NCBI GenBank assembly: GCA_030041075.1
Contig: JASHOP010000031.1
Coordinates: forward strand, 1 to 48,338
Origin: Thermoplasmata archaeon
Lineage (GTDB): Archaea; Thermoplasmatota; Thermoplasmata; Lutacidiplasmatales; UBA184
Direction of reading: 5' to 3'
DNA: 48,338 bases
Under the pieces are notes generated by a model. It had not been told where the DNA came from, did no database searches, and was given only the letters and a program-made list of their open reading frames with translations. Below are positions 8,973-16,596 of the stretch, one piece after another. Each line of letters starts with the position of its first letter. Positions within the stretch are counted from its first letter, which is position 1. Position numbers and translations under genes: made by a program.

Positions 8973-9383
8973 GTCGAGATTGCTCCACGATAGCGACGGC
9001 CCAAGTTAGTGATGGATGTCGGGTCGCTCCCGATTGGTCGAACCTTCGTTCCGCTCGCCGCACTTTCCCGGGTCGGCACGGTGCCCCTCTTGGCTCTCCA
9101 CCGTACCCGGGATCGGTGAAGTGACCAGCGACCCGCACGTCGTCCTGGGTAATGAACCCAAGGGGTACCCACGACCGATTGCAGGGAGGACCCCTTCGAC
9201 TTCGCTGTCGCTGTCTCTTGCCAAGGTGGCCCGAAGACCGGGGATGAGTACGTGACCAACCTCCCCGTACCGAGCGAGCCCGTCACACGTGAGAGCCCTT
9301 CCGGAGCTGCGAGGGGTCTGCGCAGACTATCTGCGTAGACTGAGTAAGCGTAGGTTCGGGTGGAGCGGCCGACAAAGCTCGTA
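8973..9383. other. non-coding stretch between propeller gene and tRNA-Leu
   Basis: About 400 bases without a convincing gene on either strand; the open frames are antisense or run through the tRNA. It must hold the promoter of the propeller gene, but I see no clear TATA element at the expected spacing from 8896. A short near-repeat (GCAGACTATCTGCGTAGAC) lies at about 9319-9337. As the strip next to the tRNA 3' end it is the natural place for an integration junction. Confidence 0.4.
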
Positions 9384-9466
9384 TGCCGGGGCCAGGATTC
9401 GAACCTGGGAACTCCTGCGAGAGCAGATCTTGAGTCTGCCGCCTTTGGCCGCTCGGCCACCCCGGC
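9384..9466 (-). tRNA. tRNA-Leu (anticodon CAA)
   Basis: A complete class II cloverleaf of 83 nt, intronless. The acceptor stem is GCCGGGG/CCCCGGC with discriminator A73. The D-arm is a 3-bp stem with the loop GAGCGGCCAAA. The anticodon stem GCAGA/TCTGC encloses the loop CTCAAGA, anticodon CAA, which decodes UUG. The long variable arm contains CTC/GAG, and the T-arm is CCAGG-TTCGAAT-CCTGG. No CCA is encoded. A TATA box lies 28 bases upstream, at the end of rnp4. The tRNA 3' end faces the low-GC accessory region. Confidence 0.95.
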
Positions 9467-9490
9467 GCGCGGAGCGGATGCGAGGCCGGG

Positions 9491-9497
9491 GTTATCC
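9491..9497 (-). promoter_or_regulatory. TATA box of tRNA-Leu(CAA)
   Basis: On the minus strand GGATAAC lies with its centre 28 bases upstream of the tRNA 5' end, the usual archaeal TBP-box spacing. It overlaps the stop codon of rnp4. Confidence 0.55.
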
Positions 9498-9899
9498 TTC
9501 TTCGCCCTCCTCGTCCGCGTCGGTCTCGTCGGGGCCTTCGATCTCCACCTCGGCCACGGCCGCGTCGTGGCGCGCGACCGGGCCGGCCGGGAGTCCCTCC
9601 TCGGTGGGGACTCGGTTAGGGTGCAGCGGCACCCGACGCGGCCGTCCGCACGCGAGGCAGGTGCGGACCCGCCGACCGCCGCGGAGCCGGGTCCGGACCG
9701 TCCGTCCCTCGATCCAGAACACCGAGCATCTTCGACAGTACAGTTCGCGGTACTCGGGAAGCAGCCGGACGTTGTAACGCATTCCGATCTTCCTCGCGAG
9801 AGCCACGTAACGGCTCGCGAGCTCCGGATGGGAGCCCCCCGCTTCCTTCTCGGCGAGGGCGAACAGGTCGGCGATGCGTTCCCCCGCGATCCGGACCAT
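9492..9899 (-). CDS. rnp4: ribonuclease P protein component 4 (Rpp21/Rpr2 family)
   Basis: 135 residues. Rnp4 is a zinc-binding subunit of archaeal RNase P, which removes the 5' leader from pre-tRNA; it pairs with Rnp1 and assists the specificity domain of the RNA. The N-terminal helices (RIAGERIADLFALAEKEAG and ASRYVALARKIGMRYNVRL) and the four zinc cysteines (C55, C58, C81, C84, in YCRRCSV and TCLACGR) are diagnostic. The C-terminus is an acidic tail (EGPDETDADEEGEEG). The ATG at 9899 was chosen because family similarity begins there; upstream in-frame residues look random. It lies 36 bases after a zinc-ribbon gene on the same strand and directly upstream of tRNA-Leu, a fitting neighbourhood for a tRNA-processing protein. 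Confidence 0.9.
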   Translation of the reverse strand: MVRIAGERIADLFALAEKEAGGSHPELASRYVALARKIGMRYNVRLLPEYRELYCRRCSVFWIEGRTVRTRLRGGRRVRTCLACGRPRRVPLHPNRVPTEEGLPAGPVARHDAAVAEVEIEGPDETDADEEGEEG

Positions 9900-9934
9900 C
9901 GGGGCAGACCGCCGGCCCCGCCGACCGCCGCGTC

Positions 9935-10282
9935 TCAGGGCTGGGGCTGCTGGCATACGGGGCAGTAGACCGCCGGCTGCGCGATGAGCGTGCCGCAGCG
10001 CACGCAGTACTTGGCGAGCGGGGGAGGACGGATCGGACCGACCGCTCCCGGGACCGCGGCCACGGGAGCGGCGTATGCCCCGGGCGGCGCCACCGGAACG
10101 TACGGCAAGGGCGAGGCGGCCCCGGGGGCCGGGGATGGAGGGCCCGCGGCGTTCCGGGACGGAAGCGAAGGGGGAGCCACGGCGCCTCCGGTCGCTTCCG
10201 CCTGCGGCAACGTGTAACCGCACTTCGGGCAGAAGAGGGCGCCCTGGGGGCCCGTCTCGCCGCAGTGGAGGCAGGTCACCAT
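9935..10282 (-). CDS. small protein with zinc ribbons at both ends
   Basis: 115 residues. An N-terminal zinc ribbon (CLHCGETGPQGALFCPKCGY, two CxxC pairs) and a C-terminal one (YCVRCGTLIAQPAVYCPVCQ) are joined by a linker of about 60 residues rich in Pro, Ala and Gly. No catalytic domain is visible; such double-ribbon proteins are common in this lineage but unassigned, so protein or nucleic-acid binding is a guess. The ATG at 10282 lies 28 bases from a TATA element (10307-10313) and is preferred over an upstream in-frame start. Probably co-transcribed with rnp4. Confidence 0.8.
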   Translation of the reverse strand: MVTCLHCGETGPQGALFCPKCGYTLPQAEATGGAVAPPSLPSRNAAGPPSPAPGAASPLPYVPVAPPGAYAAPVAAVPGAVGPIRPPPLAKYCVRCGTLIAQPAVYCPVCQQPQP

Positions 10283-10297
10283 GATACCGGGGGCAAG

Positions 10298-10305
10298 GTT
10301 AATTC
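10298..10305 (+). promoter_or_regulatory. TATA box for the gene at 10330
   Basis: GTTAATTC is centred 29 bases upstream of the GTG at 10330. This fits a leaderless archaeal transcript and supports that start. Confidence 0.55.
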
Positions 10306-10306
10306 G

Positions 10307-10313
10307 GTATAAC
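10307..10313 (-). promoter_or_regulatory. TATA box for the double zinc-ribbon gene
   Basis: Read on the minus strand, GTTATAC is centred 28 bases upstream of the ATG at 10282. It sits one base from the opposing TATA box at 10298-10305, so the two divergent promoters share about 16 bases and probably compete for TBP. Confidence 0.55.
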
Positions 10314-10329
10314 ACCGTGAGGTACCTCG

Positions 10330-11142
10330 GTGAGAAGCCGGTCGGTCGCGCTCATCACCAGCGACCCGAGCTTGTACCACGAGCTCGCGGGATTCCTTCG
10401 AGAGCGTCGTCTCCCTTCGGTGAGCCTGCTTCCGGGGGACCGAATACCCGACCGGGTCGCGGTCGTGCTGACGTCCGCCGCGGAGCGCGCGCTCATCGAC
10501 CATCCGAACGTACTGACCGTCGCTGAGGGGGGAGACCGCCGCGCGCTGGCCGCGGCGATCGCCCAAGGGCTCGGGGCGAGCGATCCGGTGGAGCCGATGG
10601 TGGTGGGCATCGACCCGGGACCCCGACCGGGGTACGCGATCATGGCGGGCGACGCGTGCATCGGCGAGGGGAGTCTCGAGGGCCCTGAATCGGCCGGCGC
10701 CCTCGCGACGCAGCTCCGCCACTGGTTTCCGTCGCGCCACCTTCTCTTCCGCGTCGGCGCGGGCGACCCGCCGACGCGGAACCGGGTCGTGAACTCGCTC
10801 CTGGCCCGGCAACGGACGGTGGAGATCGTCGATGAGAACGGGACGACGCCGCGCGGACGGCGCCGACCCCGGGATGCAGCCGCGGCCCGATCGATCGCGC
10901 GGACGCGGGGGTCCCCCGTGCGCGACGTCCTCACGACGTGCTTCACGGCTGGCGACATCGCGAACCTCCAGCGGCTCAGCCGCGAAGGCAGCGGGGGCCG
11001 GCTCACGATCTCCCGCAGCTCGGCGCACCGGGTGCTCCGGGGCGAGCTGACGCTCGCCGAGGCCGTCGGGCAGGCGATGGCGGGCGACGGCGCACGCGAG
11101 GGGCGCCGGCCTCCGAGCGCCCGGTCCGGCGAACGCCTATAA
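10330..11142 (+). CDS. unassigned protein with RNase H/RuvC-like core
   Basis: 270 residues from a GTG start. The middle part opens with VVGIDPGPRPGYAIMAGD (about residues 97-114), the signature of an RNase H-fold first strand carrying an aspartate as in RuvC-like nucleases, followed by helices and further strands (LLFRVGAGDPP, VEIVDENGT). The C-terminal part (TAGDIANLQRLSREGSGGRL and VLRGELTLAEAVGQAMAG) looks helical. The N-terminal segment (VALITSDPSLYHELAGFL) resembles a receiver-like or Rossmann-like strand-helix start. I cannot name the family; a nuclease-like or pseudo-nuclease role is inferred only from the motif. It is followed after 22 bases by gltX, which has its own TATA box. Confidence 0.75.
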   Translation: MRSRSVALITSDPSLYHELAGFLRERRLPSVSLLPGDRIPDRVAVVLTSAAERALIDHPNVLTVAEGGDRRALAAAIAQGLGASDPVEPMVVGIDPGPRPGYAIMAGDACIGEGSLEGPESAGALATQLRHWFPSRHLLFRVGAGDPPTRNRVVNSLLARQRTVEIVDENGTTPRGRRRPRDAAAARSIARTRGSPVRDVLTTCFTAGDIANLQRLSREGSGGRLTISRSSAHRVLRGELTLAEAVGQAMAGDGAREGRRPPSARSGERL

Positions 11143-11143
11143 C
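11137..11143 (+). promoter_or_regulatory. TATA box of gltX
   Basis: CTATAAC is centred 25 bases before the GTG start of gltX, overlapping the stop codon of the preceding gene. It suggests gltX has its own leaderless transcript. Confidence 0.5.
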
Positions 11144-11164
11144 CCGTCCTCGAGTCGACCGGTC

Positions 11165-12898
11165 GTGACGCTCCCGGCCGAGGTCGCGCGGCGTGCGCAG
11201 CGCGCGGTGCTCGAGAACGCCGTCGCCCACGACGGCGCGGCGAAGACCTCGGCGGTCGTGTCGAGGCTGCTCGCGACCGACCCGTCCCTCCGGGCGCGCG
11301 CCGAGGAGGTCCGCTCGCTCGTCTCGGACCTCGTGGCCACGCTGGAGGGCGTCCCCCCGTCCGAGCTGTCGGACCGACTGGATCGGCTGGGAGGACCGGA
11401 AGCGTCCCGTCCCTCGGCTTCGCGGACGGAGGAGGGCGGCGTCTTCCCCGACCTCCCGAACGCGGTCGACGGCAAGGTCGTGCTCCGGCTCGCCCCGTTC
11501 CCGAACGGCGTTTTGCACATCGGGCACGGCCGCCTTCTGTTCGTCCACGACTACTACCGGACCCGGTACCACGGGAAGATCCTGCTCGTCTTCGACGACA
11601 CCATCGGCTCCGCGGAGAAGCGGGTCGAAGCGGAGTTCTTCGACCTCATCCGGGGGGACTGCGAGCTCGCGGGGGTCCGCCCGGACGCGATCCTCTACAA
11701 GTCGGACCGGGTCGAGGCGCAGTATCCCTGGGCCCGGCGCGTCATAGAGAAGGGCGGAGCGTACGTCTGCCGCTGTCCGGCTGACACCCTCCGCGAGAAC
11801 CGCGCGAAGGGGAGCCCCTGCCCCGAGCGGATGCAGACCCCCTCCGAGACCTTGGACGCGTGGGAGCGGATGCTCGCGAACGGATACGGTCCGGGCGAGG
11901 CCGTGCTGCGGCTCCGGACCGACCTCGCCGACCCGGACCCCGCGTTCCGCGACCGGGTGCTGTTCCGCATCAGCGACCTCGACCACCCGCGGGTGGGTCG
12001 GAGATACCGGGTGTGGCCGATGCTCGAGTTCTCGTGGGCCGTCGACGACGTCGAGCTCGGGGTCACGCATGTCCTGCGGGGCAAGGAGCTCGTCATCGAG
12101 GACCGGATGGAGCGCTACATCTGGGACCTCCTCGGCGTCGCGGGTCCTCCGTTCCTCCACTGGGGACTCCTTCGCGTGCGCGAGGCGAAGGTCGCGAAGA
12201 GCAAGGCGAACCGCGAGGTCCGCAGCGGGCTCTACGACGGGTGGTCCGACCCCCGAACCTGGTCGCTCCGTTCGCTCGACCGGCGCGGGATCTCGATGGA
12301 GGCGCTCCGCGCGTTCATCCTGTCGTTCGGGCTCTCGCTCGCGGACATCGAGGTCGCGGCGGAGACGCTCTACGCCGAGAACCGTAAGCGCATCGACGCG
12401 ACCACCGTCCGGCGCGCCTTCGTGGCCGACCCGGTGCCGGTCGAGGTCGAGGGCTACCCGTTCGACCTCGCCTCGGTGACGTTGCCCAACCACCCGGACC
12501 GCCCCGAGCTGGGGAACCGTTCGGTGCGGGCGGGGCCGTCGTTCTATCTCGCCCGGAAGGACGTCCTCGGCCACCTCGGCGAGGAGGTACGCTTGAAGGA
12601 CCTCGTCAACGTGCGTCTTCCTCCGGCGGACCCAGCCCCGGGCTCCGCGATCCGGGCCGGGTTCACGAGCCGGGAGAACCGCAAGCTCCCCCGGCTCCAG
12701 TGGGTCGCTCGCGAGGGCGCCGTCTCGGTCGACATCCTCGGGATCGAGGGCGACCACGCAGAGGGTCTCGCCGAGCGTTCGGTCGCGAGCGCGCGACCCC
12801 GGGACATTCTCCAGTTCGAGCGGGTCGGGTTCGTGCGCGTCGACGACGGCTGGTCCGCCGGGACCTCGCCCGTGCGCGTGGTGTACGGACACCCGTGA
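11165..12898 (+). CDS. gltX: glutamate--tRNA ligase (archaeal, GluRS)
   Basis: 577 residues, close to the usual archaeal length. It charges tRNA-Glu with glutamate, and in archaea without GlnRS also tRNA-Gln, which is then amidated by GatDE. The archaeal-specific N-terminal helical part (residues 1-100) is followed by the class I catalytic core with HIGH at 118-121 (NGVLHIGHGR). The second signature is a variant of KMSKS, VAKSKANRE, at about 342-350. C-terminal beta-barrels typical of the archaeal/eukaryotic GlnRS-like branch follow (for example FTSRENRKLPRLQWV). The start is GTG, supported by a TATA box 25 bases upstream. The partner tRNA-Gln(CUG) with a T-loop intron lies 6 kb downstream. 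Confidence 0.95.
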   Translation: MTLPAEVARRAQRAVLENAVAHDGAAKTSAVVSRLLATDPSLRARAEEVRSLVSDLVATLEGVPPSELSDRLDRLGGPEASRPSASRTEEGGVFPDLPNAVDGKVVLRLAPFPNGVLHIGHGRLLFVHDYYRTRYHGKILLVFDDTIGSAEKRVEAEFFDLIRGDCELAGVRPDAILYKSDRVEAQYPWARRVIEKGGAYVCRCPADTLRENRAKGSPCPERMQTPSETLDAWERMLANGYGPGEAVLRLRTDLADPDPAFRDRVLFRISDLDHPRVGRRYRVWPMLEFSWAVDDVELGVTHVLRGKELVIEDRMERYIWDLLGVAGPPFLHWGLLRVREAKVAKSKANREVRSGLYDGWSDPRTWSLRSLDRRGISMEALRAFILSFGLSLADIEVAAETLYAENRKRIDATTVRRAFVADPVPVEVEGYPFDLASVTLPNHPDRPELGNRSVRAGPSFYLARKDVLGHLGEEVRLKDLVNVRLPPADPAPGSAIRAGFTSRENRKLPRLQWVAREGAVSVDILGIEGDHAEGLAERSVASARPRDILQFERVGFVRVDDGWSAGTSPVRVVYGHP

Positions 12899-12947
12899 AC
12901 GCCCCCGGGTGTTTTGTAGCCCGCGGCCGTCCCGGACGACGCGGCCG

Positions 12948-13337
12948 ATGAAGTTCCTCCATACCTCGATCACGGTCCGGGCGATGGACGAGAGCCTCGC
13001 GTTCTACACCGGGGTCCTCGGCCTTACGTTCGAGCGGCGCCGGCCGATCCCCGAGAACCACGCCGAGATCGCGTTCGTCCTCGATCCGGCGAGCGGGGCG
13101 CGGATCGAGCTCACCCACTGGGAGGGCAAGGAGACGTTCGATCCGGGCGAGCAGCTCGACCACCTCGCGTTCGAGGTGGCCGACCTCGACGGTTTCCTCC
13201 GCACGGCCCGCGCGAACGGCGTCCGGGTCGCGAAGGAGCCGTACCGCCTCTCCGGCGGCTCGGGCCGGATCGCGTTCATCCTCGACCCGAACGATGTCTG
13301 GATCGAGCTCCTTGAGCGACCCCCGCCCGGTGCCTGA
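12948..13337 (+). CDS. VOC-family protein, glyoxalase I-like
   Basis: 129 residues, a typical single-chain lactoylglutathione-lyase size with two beta-alpha-beta-beta-beta units. All four metal ligands expected for glyoxalase I are in place: H5 (KFLHTSITV), E54 (RIELTHW), H72 (QLDHLAFEV) and E120 (DVWIELLE). Glyoxalase I isomerises the hemithioacetal of methylglyoxal and a thiol; which thiol an archaeon of this type would use is unknown, so another VOC activity is possible. The ATG at 12948 starts the conserved first strand. The MFS carrier gene overlaps its 3' end, suggesting an operon. Confidence 0.88.
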   Translation: MKFLHTSITVRAMDESLAFYTGVLGLTFERRRPIPENHAEIAFVLDPASGARIELTHWEGKETFDPGEQLDHLAFEVADLDGFLRTARANGVRVAKEPYRLSGGSGRIAFILDPNDVWIELLERPPPGA

Positions 13338-14589
13338 CGGCGGAGAAGGAGCCGGCGCCCGACCTCCGGGCGCGCCCGAGCGGTCTCGGCCGCTGCTCGC
13401 GGTCCTCACGGCGACGTTCTTCGTCCGATTCGGGTTCGGGATCACGCTGGCGGTCTTCTACACCTACCTCACCGGCCATACCCAGGCCGCGACCCCGAGC
13501 GAGCTGGGGACCGCGGGGATCGTCAGCGCGCTGGCCCCGATCGGCGAGTTCACGACCGTGCTGTTCTCGGGAGCCGTCGCGGACCGCATCGGGAGGTTCC
13601 CCGTCCTCTTCGGCGGGATGTCGGGAGCGGCGCTCCTGCTCCTCGTCATCGCGACGACCCGATCGGTCGATGCGATCGGGGCGGCGAACCTCCTGTTCGG
13701 ATTCGCCAGCGGGGCGATCCTGGCCGCGAGCCTCGCCGTCGTCGGGGACGAGGCCGGGACCGACGAGCGAGGGTACGAGATGGGACGGTTCGACGCGATG
13801 AACCTGTTCGGGTGGATCGCGGGCTACGCCTTCGGGATCGGGGTCGGCGCGGCGCTCCCGGATCGCGCGCTCGGTTGGATCTTCGTTGGCGGCGCGGCCG
13901 CGCTCGTCGCCGGGCTCGCGGTCGCGAGCCGGCTGGTCCGGGGCCTCCCCCGCGCCCGGCGGCCGCGCTCGTTCTCGTTCCGGCGCGTCGTGCGCAGCGC
14001 GGTCCGGGCGAACGTCCTGGTCGTGACCCTGCCCTGGATGGCGATCTACGCGTTCATCGGCACCGCGCTGATCTTCCTCCTGCCGGCCGCGACCGGGATC
14101 GGGGTCGCGCCGGGGTACCTCGCGCTGGTGATCGCCGCGGCAGGGGGCCTTCTGATCGTCTCGCAACCGTACTTCGGCCGTCTCGCCGACCGGCGGGGGC
14201 GGACCCGCATGATGACAGTGGGGGCTCTCGGATTCGGGCTCGTGATGCTGTTCGCCGGGCTCCTGACCGCATATCCCGGCGGCGATACCCGCGCGCCGCT
14301 CCTCGCCGGGATCGGCGCGAGCGTCCTCCTCGCCCTGACGTACGGCCCGGCCGCGCTCGCGGCCCTCGCGGACCTGGCGATCGCGCTGAGCCGGGCGACG
14401 ACGATGGCGATCTACTCGCTCACGATCTCGCTCGGCATGGTCGTGGGCCTCCTCGCCTCGACCTCGCTCTACGCCCGGCTCGGGAACCTCGGCCTCTACG
14501 TGTTCTTCGGCGCGATCGCCGCGGTCCTCGGGGCGCTGACCGCGCTCCGGTGGGTCGAGGCCCGGCGGGCTACGATTCCGGTTCGATGA
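13294..14589 (+). CDS. MFS transporter
   Basis: 431 residues with about twelve membrane helices in two halves. The family signature after helix 2 is present (GAVADRIGRFPVLFGG), and its counterpart in the second half is GRLADRRGRTRMMTVGA. A cytoplasmic basic loop (LVRGLPRARRPRSFSFRRVV) divides the halves. The substrate cannot be told; drug or metabolite export is common in this group. The ATG at 13294 overlaps the VOC gene by 44 bases; a GTG at 13330 is an equally good start with only an 8-base overlap. The gene converges with the CDF transporter, overlapping it by 20 bases. Confidence 0.9.
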   Translation: MSGSSSLSDPRPVPDGGEGAGARPPGAPERSRPLLAVLTATFFVRFGFGITLAVFYTYLTGHTQAATPSELGTAGIVSALAPIGEFTTVLFSGAVADRIGRFPVLFGGMSGAALLLLVIATTRSVDAIGAANLLFGFASGAILAASLAVVGDEAGTDERGYEMGRFDAMNLFGWIAGYAFGIGVGAALPDRALGWIFVGGAAALVAGLAVASRLVRGLPRARRPRSFSFRRVVRSAVRANVLVVTLPWMAIYAFIGTALIFLLPAATGIGVAPGYLALVIAAAGGLLIVSQPYFGRLADRRGRTRMMTVGALGFGLVMLFAGLLTAYPGGDTRAPLLAGIGASVLLALTYGPAALAALADLAIALSRATTMAIYSLTISLGMVVGLLASTSLYARLGNLGLYVFFGAIAAVLGALTALRWVEARRATIPVR

Positions 14590-15454
14590 CCACGTGGCGG
14601 AGGATCGGGTAGGTCGCCTGGAGGGCGCGGGTCACCTGGTCGATCGCCGACTCGAGCTGGTCGGTGGTGAGCCCGTCCTGGAAATTGATCCTCAGCGCGA
14701 GGAGCGCGTCGTCCGGACCGAGCTGCATCGACTGGAGCGACCGGACCCGGGCGACGCGCGGGTCGGCCCGGACGATCCCGAGCACGTGCTGGGCGACCTC
14801 GGGCGCCAGCGCGCGGCCGATCAGGTACTCCCGGCTCTCCGCGGTCAGGACGAGGCCGGTGACGACCAGGAGGAGGCCCTCGAACGCGGCGACCGCCCCG
14901 TCGACCCGGAAGTCGGCGGTCCGGTCGACGACGAGGAGACCGGCGAACGCCACTAGCGACCCGTAGATCGTCACCAGGTCCTGGTAGAAGATCGACTTGA
15001 GCCCCTGGTTGGACGACTCGAGCAGGGTCTGGAGCGTCTGACGCGAGAGCCTGAGCTCGCGCAGCGTGACCCAGATCCCCGCCAGGCTCGCGGCCAGGGT
15101 CGCGCCGACGACGAGCACGCCCTCCCCCAGGTGCGTCACGGGCGACGGGGCGACGAGTTGGCCGATCCCCTCGACGAGCGCCACGATCCCGGCCGCCGTG
15201 AACGTGACGACCGTCGAGACGAACGCCCAGAAGAACCGGTCCTTGCCGAACCCGAACGGATGCTCGCGGTCGGGGGGCCGGCTCGAGACCCGGAGGCCCC
15301 AGAGGAGGAACAGACCGCCGACCAGGTCCGTCAGCGTGTAGATCGCCTGGGAGAGCACCGTGCGGCTCCCCGATACCGCGGCGACCGCGAGGTTGCCCGA
15401 GAAGAGCGCGGCGTTGAGGGCGATCGTTGCGAGGATGATGACCCGGGGACGCAT
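14570..15454 (-). CDS. cation diffusion facilitator (CDF) family protein, divergent
   Basis: 294 residues. CDF transporters export divalent metals such as Zn, Fe or Mn in exchange for protons. The conserved loop HPFGFGKDRFFWAF after helix 2 and the six-helix layout with a C-terminal cytoplasmic domain (RADPRVARVRSLQSMQLGPD) identify the family. The metal site is unusual: helix 2 reads AIYTLTDLVGG and helix 5 reads SIFYQDLVTIYG, so the aspartates of the two HxxxD/DxxxD motifs are kept but the expected histidines are Tyr and Phe/Tyr. Some CDF branches vary here, so a changed metal preference is inferred. The ATG at 15454 was chosen because the preceding 34 in-frame codons are Arg-rich and not conserved. 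Confidence 0.88.
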   Translation of the reverse strand: MRPRVIILATIALNAALFSGNLAVAAVSGSRTVLSQAIYTLTDLVGGLFLLWGLRVSSRPPDREHPFGFGKDRFFWAFVSTVVTFTAAGIVALVEGIGQLVAPSPVTHLGEGVLVVGATLAASLAGIWVTLRELRLSRQTLQTLLESSNQGLKSIFYQDLVTIYGSLVAFAGLLVVDRTADFRVDGAVAAFEGLLLVVTGLVLTAESREYLIGRALAPEVAQHVLGIVRADPRVARVRSLQSMQLGPDDALLALRINFQDGLTTDQLESAIDQVTRALQATYPILRHVVIEPES

Positions 15455-15596
15455 CGTTCGACGCCGAGGGGACCGGACGGTTTCCCAGCGTGGCCGTGGG
15501 CGATAAAGCGTTCTGCGGGGGCGGGCGATGCGCCGGGCGGGGCCCGGGGAGACCAACCGTTAAATCGCGAGTCCGGGTTCGCGTCCGGGACGCCCG

Positions 15597-16571
15597 ATGA
15601 GCGACACCCTGTCTCGCGGGTCCGCGCCCACGCCCGCTTCGGCCGGGCGCCCGCCCGCGGTCGAGCGCCACGCCCGGCCGTCGCTGTCGTCGCTGGGCCT
15701 CTCGCCGGGCAAGAAGACCCGCTTGAAGCGGCTCCTCTACGGACACGGGCCCGGGGGAGGCACGCTCCTCGTCCTCCCGATCGACCAGGGCCTCGAGCAC
15801 GGACCGGTCGATTTCTTCGCCAATCCGGACGCCCTCGACCCCCGGTACCAGTACGAGCTCGCGAAGGAGGGCCGGTTCAGCGCGATCGCGCTCCACATCG
15901 GCCTCGCGGAGAAGTACTTCCATGAGTACGCGGGGGAGGTTCCGCTCATCCTCAAGCTGAACGGGAAGACCTCGATCCCCTCGGACGCCCAGGCGTTCAG
16001 CGCGCTCACGGGAACGGTGGAGGATGCGGTCCGCATGGGCGCCGACGCGGTCGGCTACACCGTCTACGTCGGGTCGCCGTCCCAGGACCGGGACTTCCTC
16101 CAGTTCTCGGACGTCCGTCGCGATGCGGAGCGACTCGGGATGCCGGTGATCGTCTGGGCCTACCCCCGGGGCGACGGGGTCGCGAAGCGCGGGGGTCGGG
16201 AGAGCCTCTACGCCGTCGACTACGCCGCCCGCGTCGCGCTCGAGCTCGGGGCGGACGTCGTGAAGGTGAACTACCCCGTCCGCTCCGAGAAGGACGCGGA
16301 GAGCCCGCCGCCGTACAACACCCTCGCCCTGTCGCCCGAGGCGTCGTTCCGCAAGGTCGTCGAGAGCGCAGGACGCGCGCTCGTGCTCGTCTCCGGGGGG
16401 GAGAAGGTCGGCGATGCGGAGCTCCTCGAGAAGGTCCGATCGTCGATGCACGCTGGGGCGACGGGGATCATCTTCGGCCGGAACCTCTGGCAGCGTCCGA
16501 GGGCCGAGGCGTTGCGCCTCACGCGGGAGCTCCATGCGATCCTCCGGGAGTACGCGCAGCCCCCGACGTGA
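15597..16571 (+). CDS. fructose-bisphosphate aldolase, archaeal class I (DhnA type)
   Basis: 324 residues. It interconverts fructose 1,6-bisphosphate with glyceraldehyde 3-phosphate and dihydroxyacetone phosphate through a Schiff base. The family is shown by VLPIDQGLEHGP near residue 60, by IVWAYPRGDGV and, at residue 223, by the Schiff-base lysine in GADVVKVNYP. A C-terminal phosphate-binding segment follows (VLVSGGEKVGD and ATGIIFGRNLWQRP). The first 40 residues are a Pro/Ser-rich extension not needed for the fold. The TATA-like TTAAAT at about 15560 fits a promoter in the divergent gap shared with the CDF gene. tsr3 follows after 25 bases. Confidence 0.93.
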   Translation: MSDTLSRGSAPTPASAGRPPAVERHARPSLSSLGLSPGKKTRLKRLLYGHGPGGGTLLVLPIDQGLEHGPVDFFANPDALDPRYQYELAKEGRFSAIALHIGLAEKYFHEYAGEVPLILKLNGKTSIPSDAQAFSALTGTVEDAVRMGADAVGYTVYVGSPSQDRDFLQFSDVRRDAERLGMPVIVWAYPRGDGVAKRGGRESLYAVDYAARVALELGADVVKVNYPVRSEKDAESPPPYNTLALSPEASFRKVVESAGRALVLVSGGEKVGDAELLEKVRSSMHAGATGIIFGRNLWQRPRAEALRLTRELHAILREYAQPPT

Positions 16572-16596
16572 ACGGTCGATCCGCCTCTGGCTCGTA

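Noticed and set aside
9319-9337. Near-palindrome GCAGACTATCTGCGTAGAC as an operator or recombination site
   Set aside because: Short, imperfect, and no partner copy found in the window.
11003-12973. A 656-codon open frame opposite gltX
   Set aside because: Exact antisense of gltX, with low-complexity Arg/Glu/Asp-rich translation and no known domain.
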